From NCBI RefSeq assembly GCF_900110425.1, contig NZ_FODS01000001.1:186001-250000 (forward strand): DNA of 64,000 nt, given 5' to 3'. The translations under genes were made by a program, and so were the position numbers. Shown here piece after piece: positions 35,665 to 44,371 of the stretch. Position 1 is the stretch's first letter. Each line of letters begins with the position of its first letter. The DNA comes from Salinihabitans flavidus (GTDB taxonomy: Bacteria > Pseudomonadota > Alphaproteobacteria > Rhodobacterales > Rhodobacteraceae). The notes below the pieces were generated by a model, which saw nothing but the letters and a program-made list of their open reading frames with translations, did no database searches and was not told the DNA's origin.

Positions 35665-36741
35665 TCAGGCCGCCCGCGCCTCTGCCAGCGTGACCGCTTC
35701 GAACGGGCGCAAAATCGGAAAGGCCGTCACGGAATGATCCGGCAGGGTAGCGCGATCAAACCCCGCCAGAAGCGACGCGGAAAGCAACTCGGGCTTGCGC
35801 CGGATTCGTCCGATATTGAGGCTCTCGATCGCCGTGCCCGCCGCGATCACCGCTTCGTGGTCCGGCAGCAGAAAATGCACATAGCGCATCTCGAGGCCCG
35901 GAGGCTCCTGCAAGGCGGCCGTGCCGTTCACCAGATGCCGCGCGGGCACGAGCACATGTTCGCGCCCGAACATGTACTCCACCTGCGATCCACCTATCAC
36001 CAGCCGCTGCCCCGGTGCCACGAAGACGTCGCTCTGTAGTCCGAAATACGGATGTCGAAGCCGCACCGGGCGGAACGATCCGCGCGCAGGCACCCGCCGC
36101 TCGACCACCTGCAACACGGGTACGGCCGCCCCGTCGAGTGTCGTCACCATGTCGCCACGCCGAAGATCGCCCGCCGTGCGATACCCCTGCGGCGTGGCGA
36201 TCGGCACATCGGGGCTAAGCGCCGGCATGGGGCCGATCGGCTCCACCGTGTCCGAGACCGCGAAGAACACCAGATCGGGGTCCATCTCGCAACCACCCGG
36301 CGCTGCCGCCATTTCCCGCACATCCGACTGCATGAGCGGCATGGGGTCCTCCACCCGGACGATGAACGCCTTCGACAGTTCCGGCCGTTCGATCACAAGT
36401 CGTCCGCCCCCGGCGTGCATGTCCCAGCTATAGGTGACGCGGATCACATCCGCGCGCTCCTCCGCATCGTGGTTGAGCGTGGCGTGAAACACCTTTCGCC
36501 CGCGTGACAGCACCAGCACGATACCACCGCCCGGCACCGCGTAGAGCGCGAGCCCACTCGCCCAAGGGTGGGGGCGCCGATGCCCCAGAAGCCGTTGCGG
36601 CCGACGTCCCGGCGACAACCGCGTTTCGACAAGAAGACTGCCTTTCGGCATCACCTCATCTGCAGCAGGCCCCGGCCCTGCGGAGATTCCGCGCGGACCA
36701 AAGCACCCACCAAGGTGATCTGCCAGCGCGATCCAGGTCAT
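35665..36741 (-). CDS. Hint-like protein 4, Cys and His both lost
   Basis: 358 aa. An N-terminal half of about 170 residues (GGGIVLVLSRGRKVFHATL; VTYSWDMHAGGGRLVIERP) resembles no family I know. The C-terminal half aligns with Hint_2: ALSPDVPIATPQGYRTAGDL, RRGDMVTTLDG, VAPGQRLVIGG and YVHFLLPDHEAVI. The position of the catalytic Cys is Ala and the His of SPxHR is Gln, so self-processing looks impossible. The tail has LRPFEAV. The start at 36741 is 20 nt after the upstream Hint-5 stop, making a two-gene operon. Confidence 0.82.
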   Translation of the reverse strand: MTWIALADHLGGCFGPRGISAGPGPAADEVMPKGSLLVETRLSPGRRPQRLLGHRRPHPWASGLALYAVPGGGIVLVLSRGRKVFHATLNHDAEERADVIRVTYSWDMHAGGGRLVIERPELSKAFIVRVEDPMPLMQSDVREMAAAPGGCEMDPDLVFFAVSDTVEPIGPMPALSPDVPIATPQGYRTAGDLRRGDMVTTLDGAAVPVLQVVERRVPARGSFRPVRLRHPYFGLQSDVFVAPGQRLVIGGSQVEYMFGREHVLVPARHLVNGTAALQEPPGLEMRYVHFLLPDHEAVIAAGTAIESLNIGRIRRKPELLSASLLAGFDRATLPDHSVTAFPILRPFEAVTLAEARAA

Positions 36742-36760
36742 CGGCGATCCCCGGAGCCCA

Positions 36761-38329
36761 TCATGCCACCCTTGCCCGCCCCAACAAAAGCTCGACCTCA
36801 TAGCGACGAAGCGCCGGGCGCACCGCCGATCCGTATCCATCACCAGAGTCAGGGTCTAACTCGGGGAAAAGCGTGCAGATCTCCTCCACGATCTCCGCCT
36901 CGAAGTTCTCCGCGATCTGCGGGCCGGGCAGAAAGCTCTCGGTCCGCAGACCCTCTGAAAAGACAATCTGATGCGCGTCAAAGAGAATGTGGAAATACTC
37001 CACCATCCCGCCGGGCACACGCCGCACACTCAGATCGTTGACCAGATCGCGCGCCGCCACGAGCACTTCGCGGGCACCGAACAGAAGCTCGGCCAGCGCA
37101 TCGCGGACAAGCACCCGGTGCAACGGCGACACCAGAAGTTCCCGGTGTCGGCCAATCGTGTTCGCGGCAATGCGGATCGGCGCGAAATCCCCCTCTGCCG
37201 GCACGCACCGCCGCCCAATCCAGCGAATCGGCTGCGGCCCGTTGTCCATCGTTTTCACCAGATCTCCGGGCGACAGCGTCTCCACCGGCACCTCGCCCCC
37301 TGGCGTGCGGATCATTGTTCCGGCCACGAAACAGGGAACGGAGCTGACGGTGATCACTCCTGTATCGCTGTTCGTTCCGTCGTCGATCGCATAGGTGAAG
37401 TTGAAATCCTCGTCGGTGCCATCCCCCACGAGCGTGATCGTTCCATCGGAATTGAGCGTGACCGTCTGCCCGGTCTTGAGCGTGACTGTGTCACCCGCAT
37501 TCACAGCCTGCCCATTGATATGGGTAACACTCAGCGTCCCGCCGCTGGCGCTTTCATCATTGCCCAGAATGTCGATGGTCTTGGTCGCGTCCCCTGTCAG
37601 ATGCGTGCTGTCATCCTGCGCAATGAGCGCGGTCTGCACAGAGCCCCCTGCGATCAGAAGGTTGGAATCGTAACTCGTGTCGGCGACATCGGCGATTCCA
37701 AGGGTGATGGAATTCAACTCTCCCGGATTGACCGGAAGGGTCATCGTCATCGTGACCGTGAAGCCATCCATCTCCGTGTTGTAGGTGTCGCCGCTGTTGC
37801 TGATGAACAGGTTTTCATTGGACCCGCCGTTGATGTTGCCCGGATCGGTGCCGCCAATCGACATTTCCACCTGCGTGCCATTGACCCAGACACCGACGAA
37901 ATCCTGATAGATGGAATTGGTGAACTCGGGGTATTCCTCGGAGGCGAAGACGAACTGCATCGTCATCGTGTCGCCGTCCGGAATGAAATCGACATTCAGA
38001 ATTGAGGCGTCATAGGTCCGCGCGCCCGCCGCCGCGTTGAAGTCTGGGTCGTTGTCCACCCCTTTGGTGTTGGTCGAGGTGCTGTCGCTGCGATTCGGAT
38101 CGCCCCACCAGTTGGTGAAATCCCCGGCCCGGCCGGTGGACAGGATCACCCCCGTATCGCCCGGCGTCACCCCCGGCGAAACCGCGTTGCCGTCACTGTA
38201 GATCCCCGAGGATCTGTCGTCGCCCTCGTAACTTGCCCCGACAACCTTCACGCCATCGCCAAAGATGGTCTGCGCCATCTTCATGGCGTTGGCATTCTCG
38301 TCTATGGGAATATCTCTCGCCCAAACCAT
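36761..38329 (-). CDS. Choice-of-anchor L / Ig-like / Hint protein 5
   Basis: 522 aa, same layout as the 33555-35132 protein. It has an anchor-L-type domain (AMKMAQTIFGDGVKVVGASY; GVILSTGRAGDFTNWWGD; FVFASEEYPEFT), an Ig-like repeat (ILGNDESASGGTLSVTHING, about 253-330) and a Hint_2 domain from Cys333 (VPCFVAGTMIRT) with His404 (SPLHRV). C-terminus PALRRYEV. Hint-4 follows 20 nt downstream on the same strand. AGGGGCAGGC precedes the ATG. The two anchor-L proteins probably arose by duplication. Likely surface or secreted, by inference from the domains. Confidence 0.9.
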   Translation of the reverse strand: MVWARDIPIDENANAMKMAQTIFGDGVKVVGASYEGDDRSSGIYSDGNAVSPGVTPGDTGVILSTGRAGDFTNWWGDPNRSDSTSTNTKGVDNDPDFNAAAGARTYDASILNVDFIPDGDTMTMQFVFASEEYPEFTNSIYQDFVGVWVNGTQVEMSIGGTDPGNINGGSNENLFISNSGDTYNTEMDGFTVTMTMTLPVNPGELNSITLGIADVADTSYDSNLLIAGGSVQTALIAQDDSTHLTGDATKTIDILGNDESASGGTLSVTHINGQAVNAGDTVTLKTGQTVTLNSDGTITLVGDGTDEDFNFTYAIDDGTNSDTGVITVSSVPCFVAGTMIRTPGGEVPVETLSPGDLVKTMDNGPQPIRWIGRRCVPAEGDFAPIRIAANTIGRHRELLVSPLHRVLVRDALAELLFGAREVLVAARDLVNDLSVRRVPGGMVEYFHILFDAHQIVFSEGLRTESFLPGPQIAENFEAEIVEEICTLFPELDPDSGDGYGSAVRPALRRYEVELLLGRARVA

Positions 38330-38612
38330 GCCTGCCCCTTACCCAACACGTCCCGTAAGCAGGATGGCACAGCGCACGCCCCGGCCAACGGCGCCAGAAA
38401 CGTGACCACAGGCGTTGTCTCGCCATATGTCATTGGGGCCATTTGCGGCCCGTCTGCTGCTCTTACCCTGCCTCGGGCATTTTTATTGGGTCCAGCTAGC
38501 ACGACTTTCACGCGGCTGTTAAGCGTCTTGGGTTGCATTTTGGCGGGAAACGGGCGTTCTTGCGGCATACCGGCCACAGGCGAACGCCCTGCCGCCCCAT
38601 GTTGAGGACCCG

Positions 38613-39755
38613 ATGACCACCGACCCCGCCGATCTCACCGCCCGCCTGATCCGCTGCCCCTCGGTCACACCCGAGGAGGGCGGCGCGCTCACATTACTTG
38701 AGGCCGAACTGTCAAGCGCCGGCTTCACCTGCACCCGCGCCGACCGTGGCGGCGTGGCCAATCTCCTGGCCCGCTGGGGCGACAAGGGCCACCCGAGAAC
38801 CTTCGGCTTCAACGGTCATACCGACGTTGTGCCCGTGGGCGATGCCGCCGCATGGACAGTCGATCCCTTCGGCGCCGAGATCCGCGGCGGCCTTATGTAC
38901 GGACGCGGCGCCACCGACATGAAATCCGGCGTCGCCGCCTTTACCGCCGCCGCCATAGACTTCGTCCGCGACACGCCCCCCGACGGCGCGGTGATCCTCA
39001 CCATCACCGGCGACGAGGAAGGCGATGCCATCGACGGCACCAGTGCCCTTCTCGACCACATGGCCCGAACCGGCGAGGCGATGACCGCCTGCCTTGTCGG
39101 GGAGCCGACCTGCCCCGACGAGATGGGCGAGATGATCAAGATCGGCCGCCGCGGCTCTCTCTCGGCATGGTTCACCTTCACCGGCGTGCAGGGCCATTCC
39201 GCCTATCCCCACCGCGCGAAGAACCCGCTGCCCGCCATGGCCCGCCTGATGGACAGGCTTTCCAGTCACACGCTCGACGAGGGCACCGACCATTTCGACG
39301 CCTCCACGCTGGCCGTGGTCACGATGGACACCGGCAACCCGGCCACCAACGTCATCCCCGCCGAATGCCGCGCCACCGTCAACATCCGCTTCAACGACAG
39401 CCACTCCGGCCAAGGCCTGACCGACTGGATGCGCGGCATGGCCGACACCGTGACGCAGGAAACCGGCATCGACATCGGCATGACGGTCAAGATCTCGGGT
39501 GAAAGCTTCCTGACGCCGCCGGGCCCGCTCTCCGATCTCGTCGCCGCCGCGGTACGCGCCGAAACCGGGCGCGATCCGGTGCTCTCCACCTCCGGCGGCA
39601 CCTCGGACGCCCGCTTCATCAAGGATCACTGCCCGGTGGTCGAATTCGGCCTCGTCGGCAAGACCATGCACCAGGTGGACGAATGCGTCCCGGTGGCGCA
39701 GATTCATCAACTCAAGGCGATCTACGCGCGGATCCTGCGTGACTATTTCGCCTGA
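38613..39755 (+). CDS. dapE: Succinyl-diaminopimelate desuccinylase
   Basis: 380 aa, M20 family zinc hydrolase that removes succinate from N-succinyl-LL-diaminopimelate. Metal ligands appear in [26 protein letters not shown] and [23 protein letters not shown] in the dimerisation domain and [21 protein letters not shown] near the C-terminus are typical. The stop lies inside the next gene, a 17-nt overlap. About 280 nt upstream, to the divergent Hint-5 gene, holds no other recognisable feature. Confidence 0.96.
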   Translation: MTTDPADLTARLIRCPSVTPEEGGALTLLEAELSSAGFTCTRADRGGVANLLARWGDKGHPRTFGFNGHTDVVPVGDAAAWTVDPFGAEIRGGLMYGRGATDMKSGVAAFTAAAIDFVRDTPPDGAVILTITGDEEGDAIDGTSALLDHMARTGEAMTACLVGEPTCPDEMGEMIKIGRRGSLSAWFTFTGVQGHSAYPHRAKNPLPAMARLMDRLSSHTLDEGTDHFDASTLAVVTMDTGNPATNVIPAECRATVNIRFNDSHSGQGLTDWMRGMADTVTQETGIDIGMTVKISGESFLTPPGPLSDLVAAAVRAETGRDPVLSTSGGTSDARFIKDHCPVVEFGLVGKTMHQVDECVPVAQIHQLKAIYARILRDYFA

Positions 39756-40389
39756 TCCCGCCTTCCGCCGCCGCCTTGTCGTGATGGTGAAGGAACCGCG
39801 CGCCGGCCGCGTGAAAACACGGCTCGGACGCGATATCGGCATGACCCGCGCCGCATGGTGGTTCCGCCATCAGACCGCCTGCCTGCTGCGCCGGATCGAC
39901 GATCCGCGCTGGCAGACGATCCTTGCCGTCGCCCCCGATACCGCGCTGGAGGCGCGCATGTGGCCGCCCCACCTGCCACGCCTGCCGCAAGGGCGGGGCG
40001 ATCTCGGCGCCCGCATGGCACGGCTGCTGCGCGGACTGCCTCCCGGCCCCGCCTGCGTCATCGGCGCCGACATTCCGGGCATCACGCGGGCCCATATCGC
40101 CCGCACCTTCGCCGCGCTCGGCCGCCATGACGCGGTCTTCGGCCCCGCCACCGACGGCGGCTACTGGCTCATCGGGCTCAAACGCCGTGCCCCGCCGCCA
40201 CCGGGGTTCCTGCGCGGCTGCCGCTGGTCCACCGATCACGCCCTCGACGACAGCATCGCCACCCTGCCCGGCCATCGCATCGCGCTGACCGATACGCTCG
40301 CCGACATCGACACCGCCACCGATCTGCACGGCTCCGCCGCATCTTCTCGGTCGAAATACCTCGATCCCACCATCCGCCCCGCGCGATGA
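39739..40389 (+). CDS. TIGR04282/DUF2064 family glycosyltransferase-like protein
   Basis: 216 aa. [36 protein letters not shown] and [19 protein letters not shown] match the DUF2064 (TIGR04282) nucleotidyl/glycosyltransferase-like family, with a GT-A-type DxD-like site (GADIPG). Substrate unknown. The GTG start overlaps dapE by 17 nt in another frame, implying coupled translation. Confidence 0.85.
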   Translation: MTISPDPAFRRRLVVMVKEPRAGRVKTRLGRDIGMTRAAWWFRHQTACLLRRIDDPRWQTILAVAPDTALEARMWPPHLPRLPQGRGDLGARMARLLRGLPPGPACVIGADIPGITRAHIARTFAALGRHDAVFGPATDGGYWLIGLKRRAPPPPGFLRGCRWSTDHALDDSIATLPGHRIALTDTLADIDTATDLHGSAASSRSKYLDPTIRPAR

Positions 40390-40479
40390 TACCTGCCGCT
40401 CCGTTCCCTGCAAGCGCCGAAGCCACAGGCCGAAGCTTTCCCCGGTGACGCCACCCGCGCGCCGTGCTAGGGCAGGGCC

Positions 40480-42732
40480 ATGCGTATACCTACCAAACAG
40501 GAGATCCTTGACTGGATCTCAGCGAACCCGACCCAGACCTCCAAGCGCGACATCGCCCGTGCCTTCGGCATCAAGGGCGCCGCCCGGATCGACCTGAAAT
40601 CCGTCCTGCGAGAGCTGGAGGAGGAAGGCCATCTTGAAAAGCGCAAGAAAACCTACCGCGACCCCGACCGCCTGCCGCCCGTTTCGGTGCTTCAGGTGCA
40701 GGCGCCCGACACCGATGGCGATCTCTACGCCCGCCCGCTGGAATGGACCGGCGAGGGGCCGGAGCCGAAGGTGCTCGTCGTCCCCCGCGCTTCCGATCCG
40801 GCATTGGGCGAAGGCGACCGAATCCTTGCCCGGCTGACCGAGGTGAAGGGCGAGGATCACCACTATGAGGGCCGCCTGATTCGCCGCATCGGCACCAACC
40901 CGCGCCGTGTACTGGGCGTTTTCCGAAAAACGCCCGAGGGCGGGCGCATCGTGCCCATCGACAAGGGCGACGGCAAGGAATGGCAGGTTCCCAGCGACGC
41001 CACCGGCGGCGCGAAAGAGGGGGAACTGGTCGAGGCCGAACAATCCGGCCCCCGCGGCCGTCTCGGCCTGCCGCGCGCGCGGGTGGTGGACCGGCTCGGC
41101 GATCCGTCCGCGCCCAAGGCGGTCTCGCTCATCGCCATCCATCAGCACGGCATCCCCGACCGCTTTCCCGACGCCGTGATCGAAGAGGCGGACAGCGCCA
41201 AGCCCGCCGGGCTGGACGGACGCGAGGATTTGCGCGACCTGCCACTCATCACCATCGACCCGTGGGACGCGCGCGATCATGACGACGCCTGCTGGGCCCA
41301 CGCCGACGACGACCCCCGCAACGAGGGCGGCCATGTCGTCTGGGTCGCCATCGCCGATGTGGCCCACTACGTGCGCCCCGGCACCGCGCTCGACACAGAG
41401 GCCCGCAAGCGCGGAAATTCGAGCTATTTTCCCGACCGGGTTGTGCCGATGCTGCCCGACCGGCTCTCGGGCGATCTGTGCTCTCTGCACGAGGGCGTGC
41501 CGCGCGCCTGCATCGCCGTGCGCATGCAGATCGACGCGCATGGCCGCAAACTCGGCCACCGCTTCACCCGCGGCCTCATGCGCTCCGCCGCGTCGCTGAC
41601 ATATGAACAGGCTCAGGCCGCCCGCAACGGCGACCCGGACGAGAAATGCGCCCCCCTGCTCGAAGAGGTGATCAACCCGGTTTTCGACGCCTACGAGGCG
41701 CTGTCCAAGGCCCGCGCCGCGCGCCAACCTCTCAACCTCGAACTGCCCGAACGCAAGATCGTGCTCACCGAAGAGGGCAAGGTCGCCTCGGTCAACTTCG
41801 CCGACCGCTTTGACGCGCACAAGATGATCGAGGAATTCATGGTGCTGGCCAATGTCGCCGCCGCCGAAACCCTGATCTCCAAACGCTCGCCGCTGATCTT
41901 CCGCGTGCACGAGGAGCCCAGCCCCGAAAAACTCGACGCCCTGCGCGAGGTCGCACAGGCCGCCGGTCTGACGCTGGCCAAGGGGCAGGTGCTCAAGACA
42001 CAGCACCTCAACGCACTTCTTCAGGCCGCCGCCGGAACCGAGGATGCGGAGCTGATCAATCTCTCCACCCTGCGCTCTATGACGCAGGCGTATTATTCCC
42101 CGGCCAATTTCGGCCATTTCGGTCTTGCGCTTCAGGCATACGCGCATTTCACCTCCCCGATCCGGCGCTATGCCGATCTGGTGGTGCACCGGGCGCTGAT
42201 CTCGGCGCATGGCTGGGGCGATGACGGGCTCAGCCCCGAGGGGATGGAGCAGATGGAGACCACCGCCACCCACATCTCCGAGACAGAGCGCCGCTCCATG
42301 CTCGCCGAACGCGACACCACCGACCGCTATCTTGCGTCGTACCTGTCCGAACGGGTGGGCAATGAGTTTACCGGACGGATCAGCGGCATCGCCCGCTTCG
42401 GGGTTTTCGTGAAACTCGATGAGACCGGCGCCGACGGTCTCGTGCCCATGCGGGAGCTGGGGCGTGAGTATTTCCATTATGACAGCGAGTCGGGCACGCT
42501 CACCGGCTCGGACACGGGAACAACGATCTCGCTGGGACAGCGCGTCACCGTTCGGCTGGCAGAGGCCGCGCCGGTCACCGGTGGGCTGACGCTGGAACTG
42601 CTTTCGCTGGAGGATGAGGCTATGCCGAAGGGGCCGAAACGCGCCCGCGGCAAACCGCCCAGACGCAAGGCCGGGAAATCGAGGCACAAGGGCGCGAAGG
42701 ACCGTCAGAAGGCGAAGCGCAGCCGCTCCTGA
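40480..42732 (+). CDS. rnr: Ribonuclease R
   Basis: 750 aa 3'-5' exoribonuclease that degrades structured RNA. There is a winged-helix start, cold-shock-like domains (about 70-230), and an RNB catalytic domain with ITIDPWDARDHDDACW near residue 258, whose aspartates bind Mg2+. FTSPIRRYADLVVHRAL lies in the RNB C-terminal part and an S1 domain at 625-710 (ISGIARFGVFVKLDETG). The C-terminus is Lys/Arg-rich, as in other RNase R proteins. No close upstream gene is coupled; the iteron element copy B begins 19 nt after the stop. Confidence 0.96.
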   Translation: MRIPTKQEILDWISANPTQTSKRDIARAFGIKGAARIDLKSVLRELEEEGHLEKRKKTYRDPDRLPPVSVLQVQAPDTDGDLYARPLEWTGEGPEPKVLVVPRASDPALGEGDRILARLTEVKGEDHHYEGRLIRRIGTNPRRVLGVFRKTPEGGRIVPIDKGDGKEWQVPSDATGGAKEGELVEAEQSGPRGRLGLPRARVVDRLGDPSAPKAVSLIAIHQHGIPDRFPDAVIEEADSAKPAGLDGREDLRDLPLITIDPWDARDHDDACWAHADDDPRNEGGHVVWVAIADVAHYVRPGTALDTEARKRGNSSYFPDRVVPMLPDRLSGDLCSLHEGVPRACIAVRMQIDAHGRKLGHRFTRGLMRSAASLTYEQAQAARNGDPDEKCAPLLEEVINPVFDAYEALSKARAARQPLNLELPERKIVLTEEGKVASVNFADRFDAHKMIEEFMVLANVAAAETLISKRSPLIFRVHEEPSPEKLDALREVAQAAGLTLAKGQVLKTQHLNALLQAAAGTEDAELINLSTLRSMTQAYYSPANFGHFGLALQAYAHFTSPIRRYADLVVHRALISAHGWGDDGLSPEGMEQMETTATHISETERRSMLAERDTTDRYLASYLSERVGNEFTGRISGIARFGVFVKLDETGADGLVPMRELGREYFHYDSESGTLTGSDTGTTISLGQRVTVRLAEAAPVTGGLTLELLSLEDEAMPKGPKRARGKPPRRKAGKSRHKGAKDRQKAKRSRS

Positions 42733-42750
42733 CCCGGGGATGCGGAATGG

Positions 42751-42862
42751 TTAACGCGATCTGGTCCGCGCGCCGTGTTAACCTGACCTGCGGGGCAAAT
42801 GGCACCGACGCGATACCGACAAAATACCGACGTTTTGCCGATATGGGTTTTTGGGCATTAAC
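42751..42862 (+). promoter_or_regulatory. TTAAC-box / 11-bp ACCGACG iteron element, copy B
   Basis: Units ACCGACGCGAT (42804), ACCGACAAAAT (42815) and ACCGACGTTTT (42826), then GCCG. TTAAC boxes lie at 42751, 42778 and 42858. Box-to-box distances are 27 and 80 nt (27 and 81 in copy A), and the first unit starts 54 nt before the last box in both. The element ends 123 nt before the lytic transglycosylase start. Conservation of both sequence and spacing argues for a bound regulator. Confidence 0.6.
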
Positions 42863-42984
42863 AAGGGCTTGGCCTAAGTCGTTGCATTGTCCCGGCGATG
42901 TGCCGCCACCCTGCGTTTGCCCGCTTCACGAATGGCCTGTTTCGCTGTAAATTCAGCGCAATGATAAAATCACGAGGCAACCCC

Positions 42985-44328
42985 ATGCGCAGTCCCTTTC
43001 ACGCCCTTGTTTTCATGGCCCTGACGGTCGGTACTGCGGCCGTCGCCAGCCCACCGGAACAATCCCTCCGCCCGGTCGTCCGCCCCTCGGCGGATGCAGC
43101 CGTGGTCACCCACGTCGCAACCGGCGATCCCACAGGTAGCCAGCGCCCCGTCACGCGGCCCGCGGTCTTTACCGGGCAGGCCCCAGAGCCCCGACAGGTG
43201 AGCGCCGGAAACACGGAATTCCGCAATTGGATCAACGGCTTCCGCAGCAGAGCGCAGCGCGCCGGAATCCGCTCCGATGTGCTTGATCGGGCGTTTCAAG
43301 GGGTGAGCTACAACAGCGACGTGATCCGCCGCGACCGCAACCAGTCGGAGTTTACCAAAACGATCTGGGATTACCTCGACAGCGCCGCCTCCGAAACCCG
43401 CGTCGCAAACGGTCGTGACGCCCTGCGCAAACACCGCCGCAAGCTCGACGCGATTGAGCGGAAATACGGCGTCGAGAAGGAGGTGGTGGTCGCTGTCTGG
43501 GGGCTTGAAAGCGCCTATGGCACCTACCGCGGCGATACCCCCATCATCGAGGCGCTCGCCACGCTCGCCCATGACGGACGTCGCGGCGCCTTCTTCGAGC
43601 AACAGCTCATCGCGGCGCTGAAAATCCTTCAAAACGGGGACGTTACGCCGGATGGTATGACCGGAAGCTGGGCCGGCGCCATGGGGCATACGCAGTTCAT
43701 TCCCACGTCCTACCTTGCCTATGCTGTCGATTTTACCGGAGACGGCAAACGCGACATCTGGTCAGAAGACCCCACCGACGCGCTCGCCTCCACCGCCGCC
43801 TATCTGGCGCGCTCTGGCTGGCGCAAGGGGATGCCATGGGGGGTCGAGGTGCAGGTTCCGCGCGACTTCGACTATTCGCTCGCCAACCGCAAAACCCTCA
43901 AGATGCCAAGCGACTGGGCCCGCCTCGGTGTCACCGGAATGGATGGCCGCCCGGTGCGCGACTACGGCAGCGCAGCCCTTCTCCTGCCGGCTGGCGCGAA
44001 CGGCGCGGCGTTCCTGATCTTCAAGAATTTCAACGCGATAGAGCGCTATAATTCCGCCGATGCCTATGTCATCGGGGTTGGTCATCTCAGCGACCGGATC
44101 GCGGGCGGCAACAAGCTCAAGGGTAAATGGCCGCGCGGCGACCGTGCCCTGACCTTTTCCGAACGCCAGGAGTTGCAGCGTCGTCTGACGCGCGCGGGCT
44201 TCGATACCCGGAAGATCGACGGCAAGATCGGCCCCCTGACCATCGACGCGGTGCGCCGGTATCAACGCTCTGTCGGGATGGCGCCAGACGGCTACGCCTC
44301 CCTTGCTCTTCTGAAAAAACTGCGTTGA
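42985..44328 (+). CDS. Lytic murein transglycosylase (MltB/SLT_2 type)
   Basis: 447 aa. A signal peptide (LVFMALTVGTAAVAS) and a short linker precede the SLT_2 domain (about 85-360), with the catalytic Glu in VVAVWGLESAYGTYRG. GAMGHTQFIPTSYL, PTDALASTAAYLARSGWR and AIERYNSADAYVIGVGHL follow. A C-terminal peptidoglycan-binding domain (about 380-447, LTRAGFDTRKIDGKIGP) matches MltB_2-type periplasmic enzymes. It cleaves peptidoglycan glycan strands with 1,6-anhydro ends. Start 42985 has GAGGC upstream; ATG 42961 is possible. Confidence 0.93.
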   Translation: MRSPFHALVFMALTVGTAAVASPPEQSLRPVVRPSADAAVVTHVATGDPTGSQRPVTRPAVFTGQAPEPRQVSAGNTEFRNWINGFRSRAQRAGIRSDVLDRAFQGVSYNSDVIRRDRNQSEFTKTIWDYLDSAASETRVANGRDALRKHRRKLDAIERKYGVEKEVVVAVWGLESAYGTYRGDTPIIEALATLAHDGRRGAFFEQQLIAALKILQNGDVTPDGMTGSWAGAMGHTQFIPTSYLAYAVDFTGDGKRDIWSEDPTDALASTAAYLARSGWRKGMPWGVEVQVPRDFDYSLANRKTLKMPSDWARLGVTGMDGRPVRDYGSAALLLPAGANGAAFLIFKNFNAIERYNSADAYVIGVGHLSDRIAGGNKLKGKWPRGDRALTFSERQELQRRLTRAGFDTRKIDGKIGPLTIDAVRRYQRSVGMAPDGYASLALLKKLR

Positions 44329-44330
44329 AA

Positions 44331-44362
44331 ACAAGGCCCTGGCACGTCGTCCGGGGCCTTGT
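44331..44362. terminator. Bidirectional terminator
   Basis: 9-bp stem ACAAGGCCC / GGGCCTTGT with a 14-nt loop region that can pair further (GG-CC), between the transglycosylase stop and the convergent aminotransferase stop. Confidence 0.6.
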
Positions 44363-44371
44363 ATCTCTGGC

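Noticed and set aside
40519-42687. 722-codon open frame opposite rnr
   Set aside because: Exactly covers ribonuclease R on the other strand with Gly/His/Arg-rich text. The rnr reading frame has all expected motifs.
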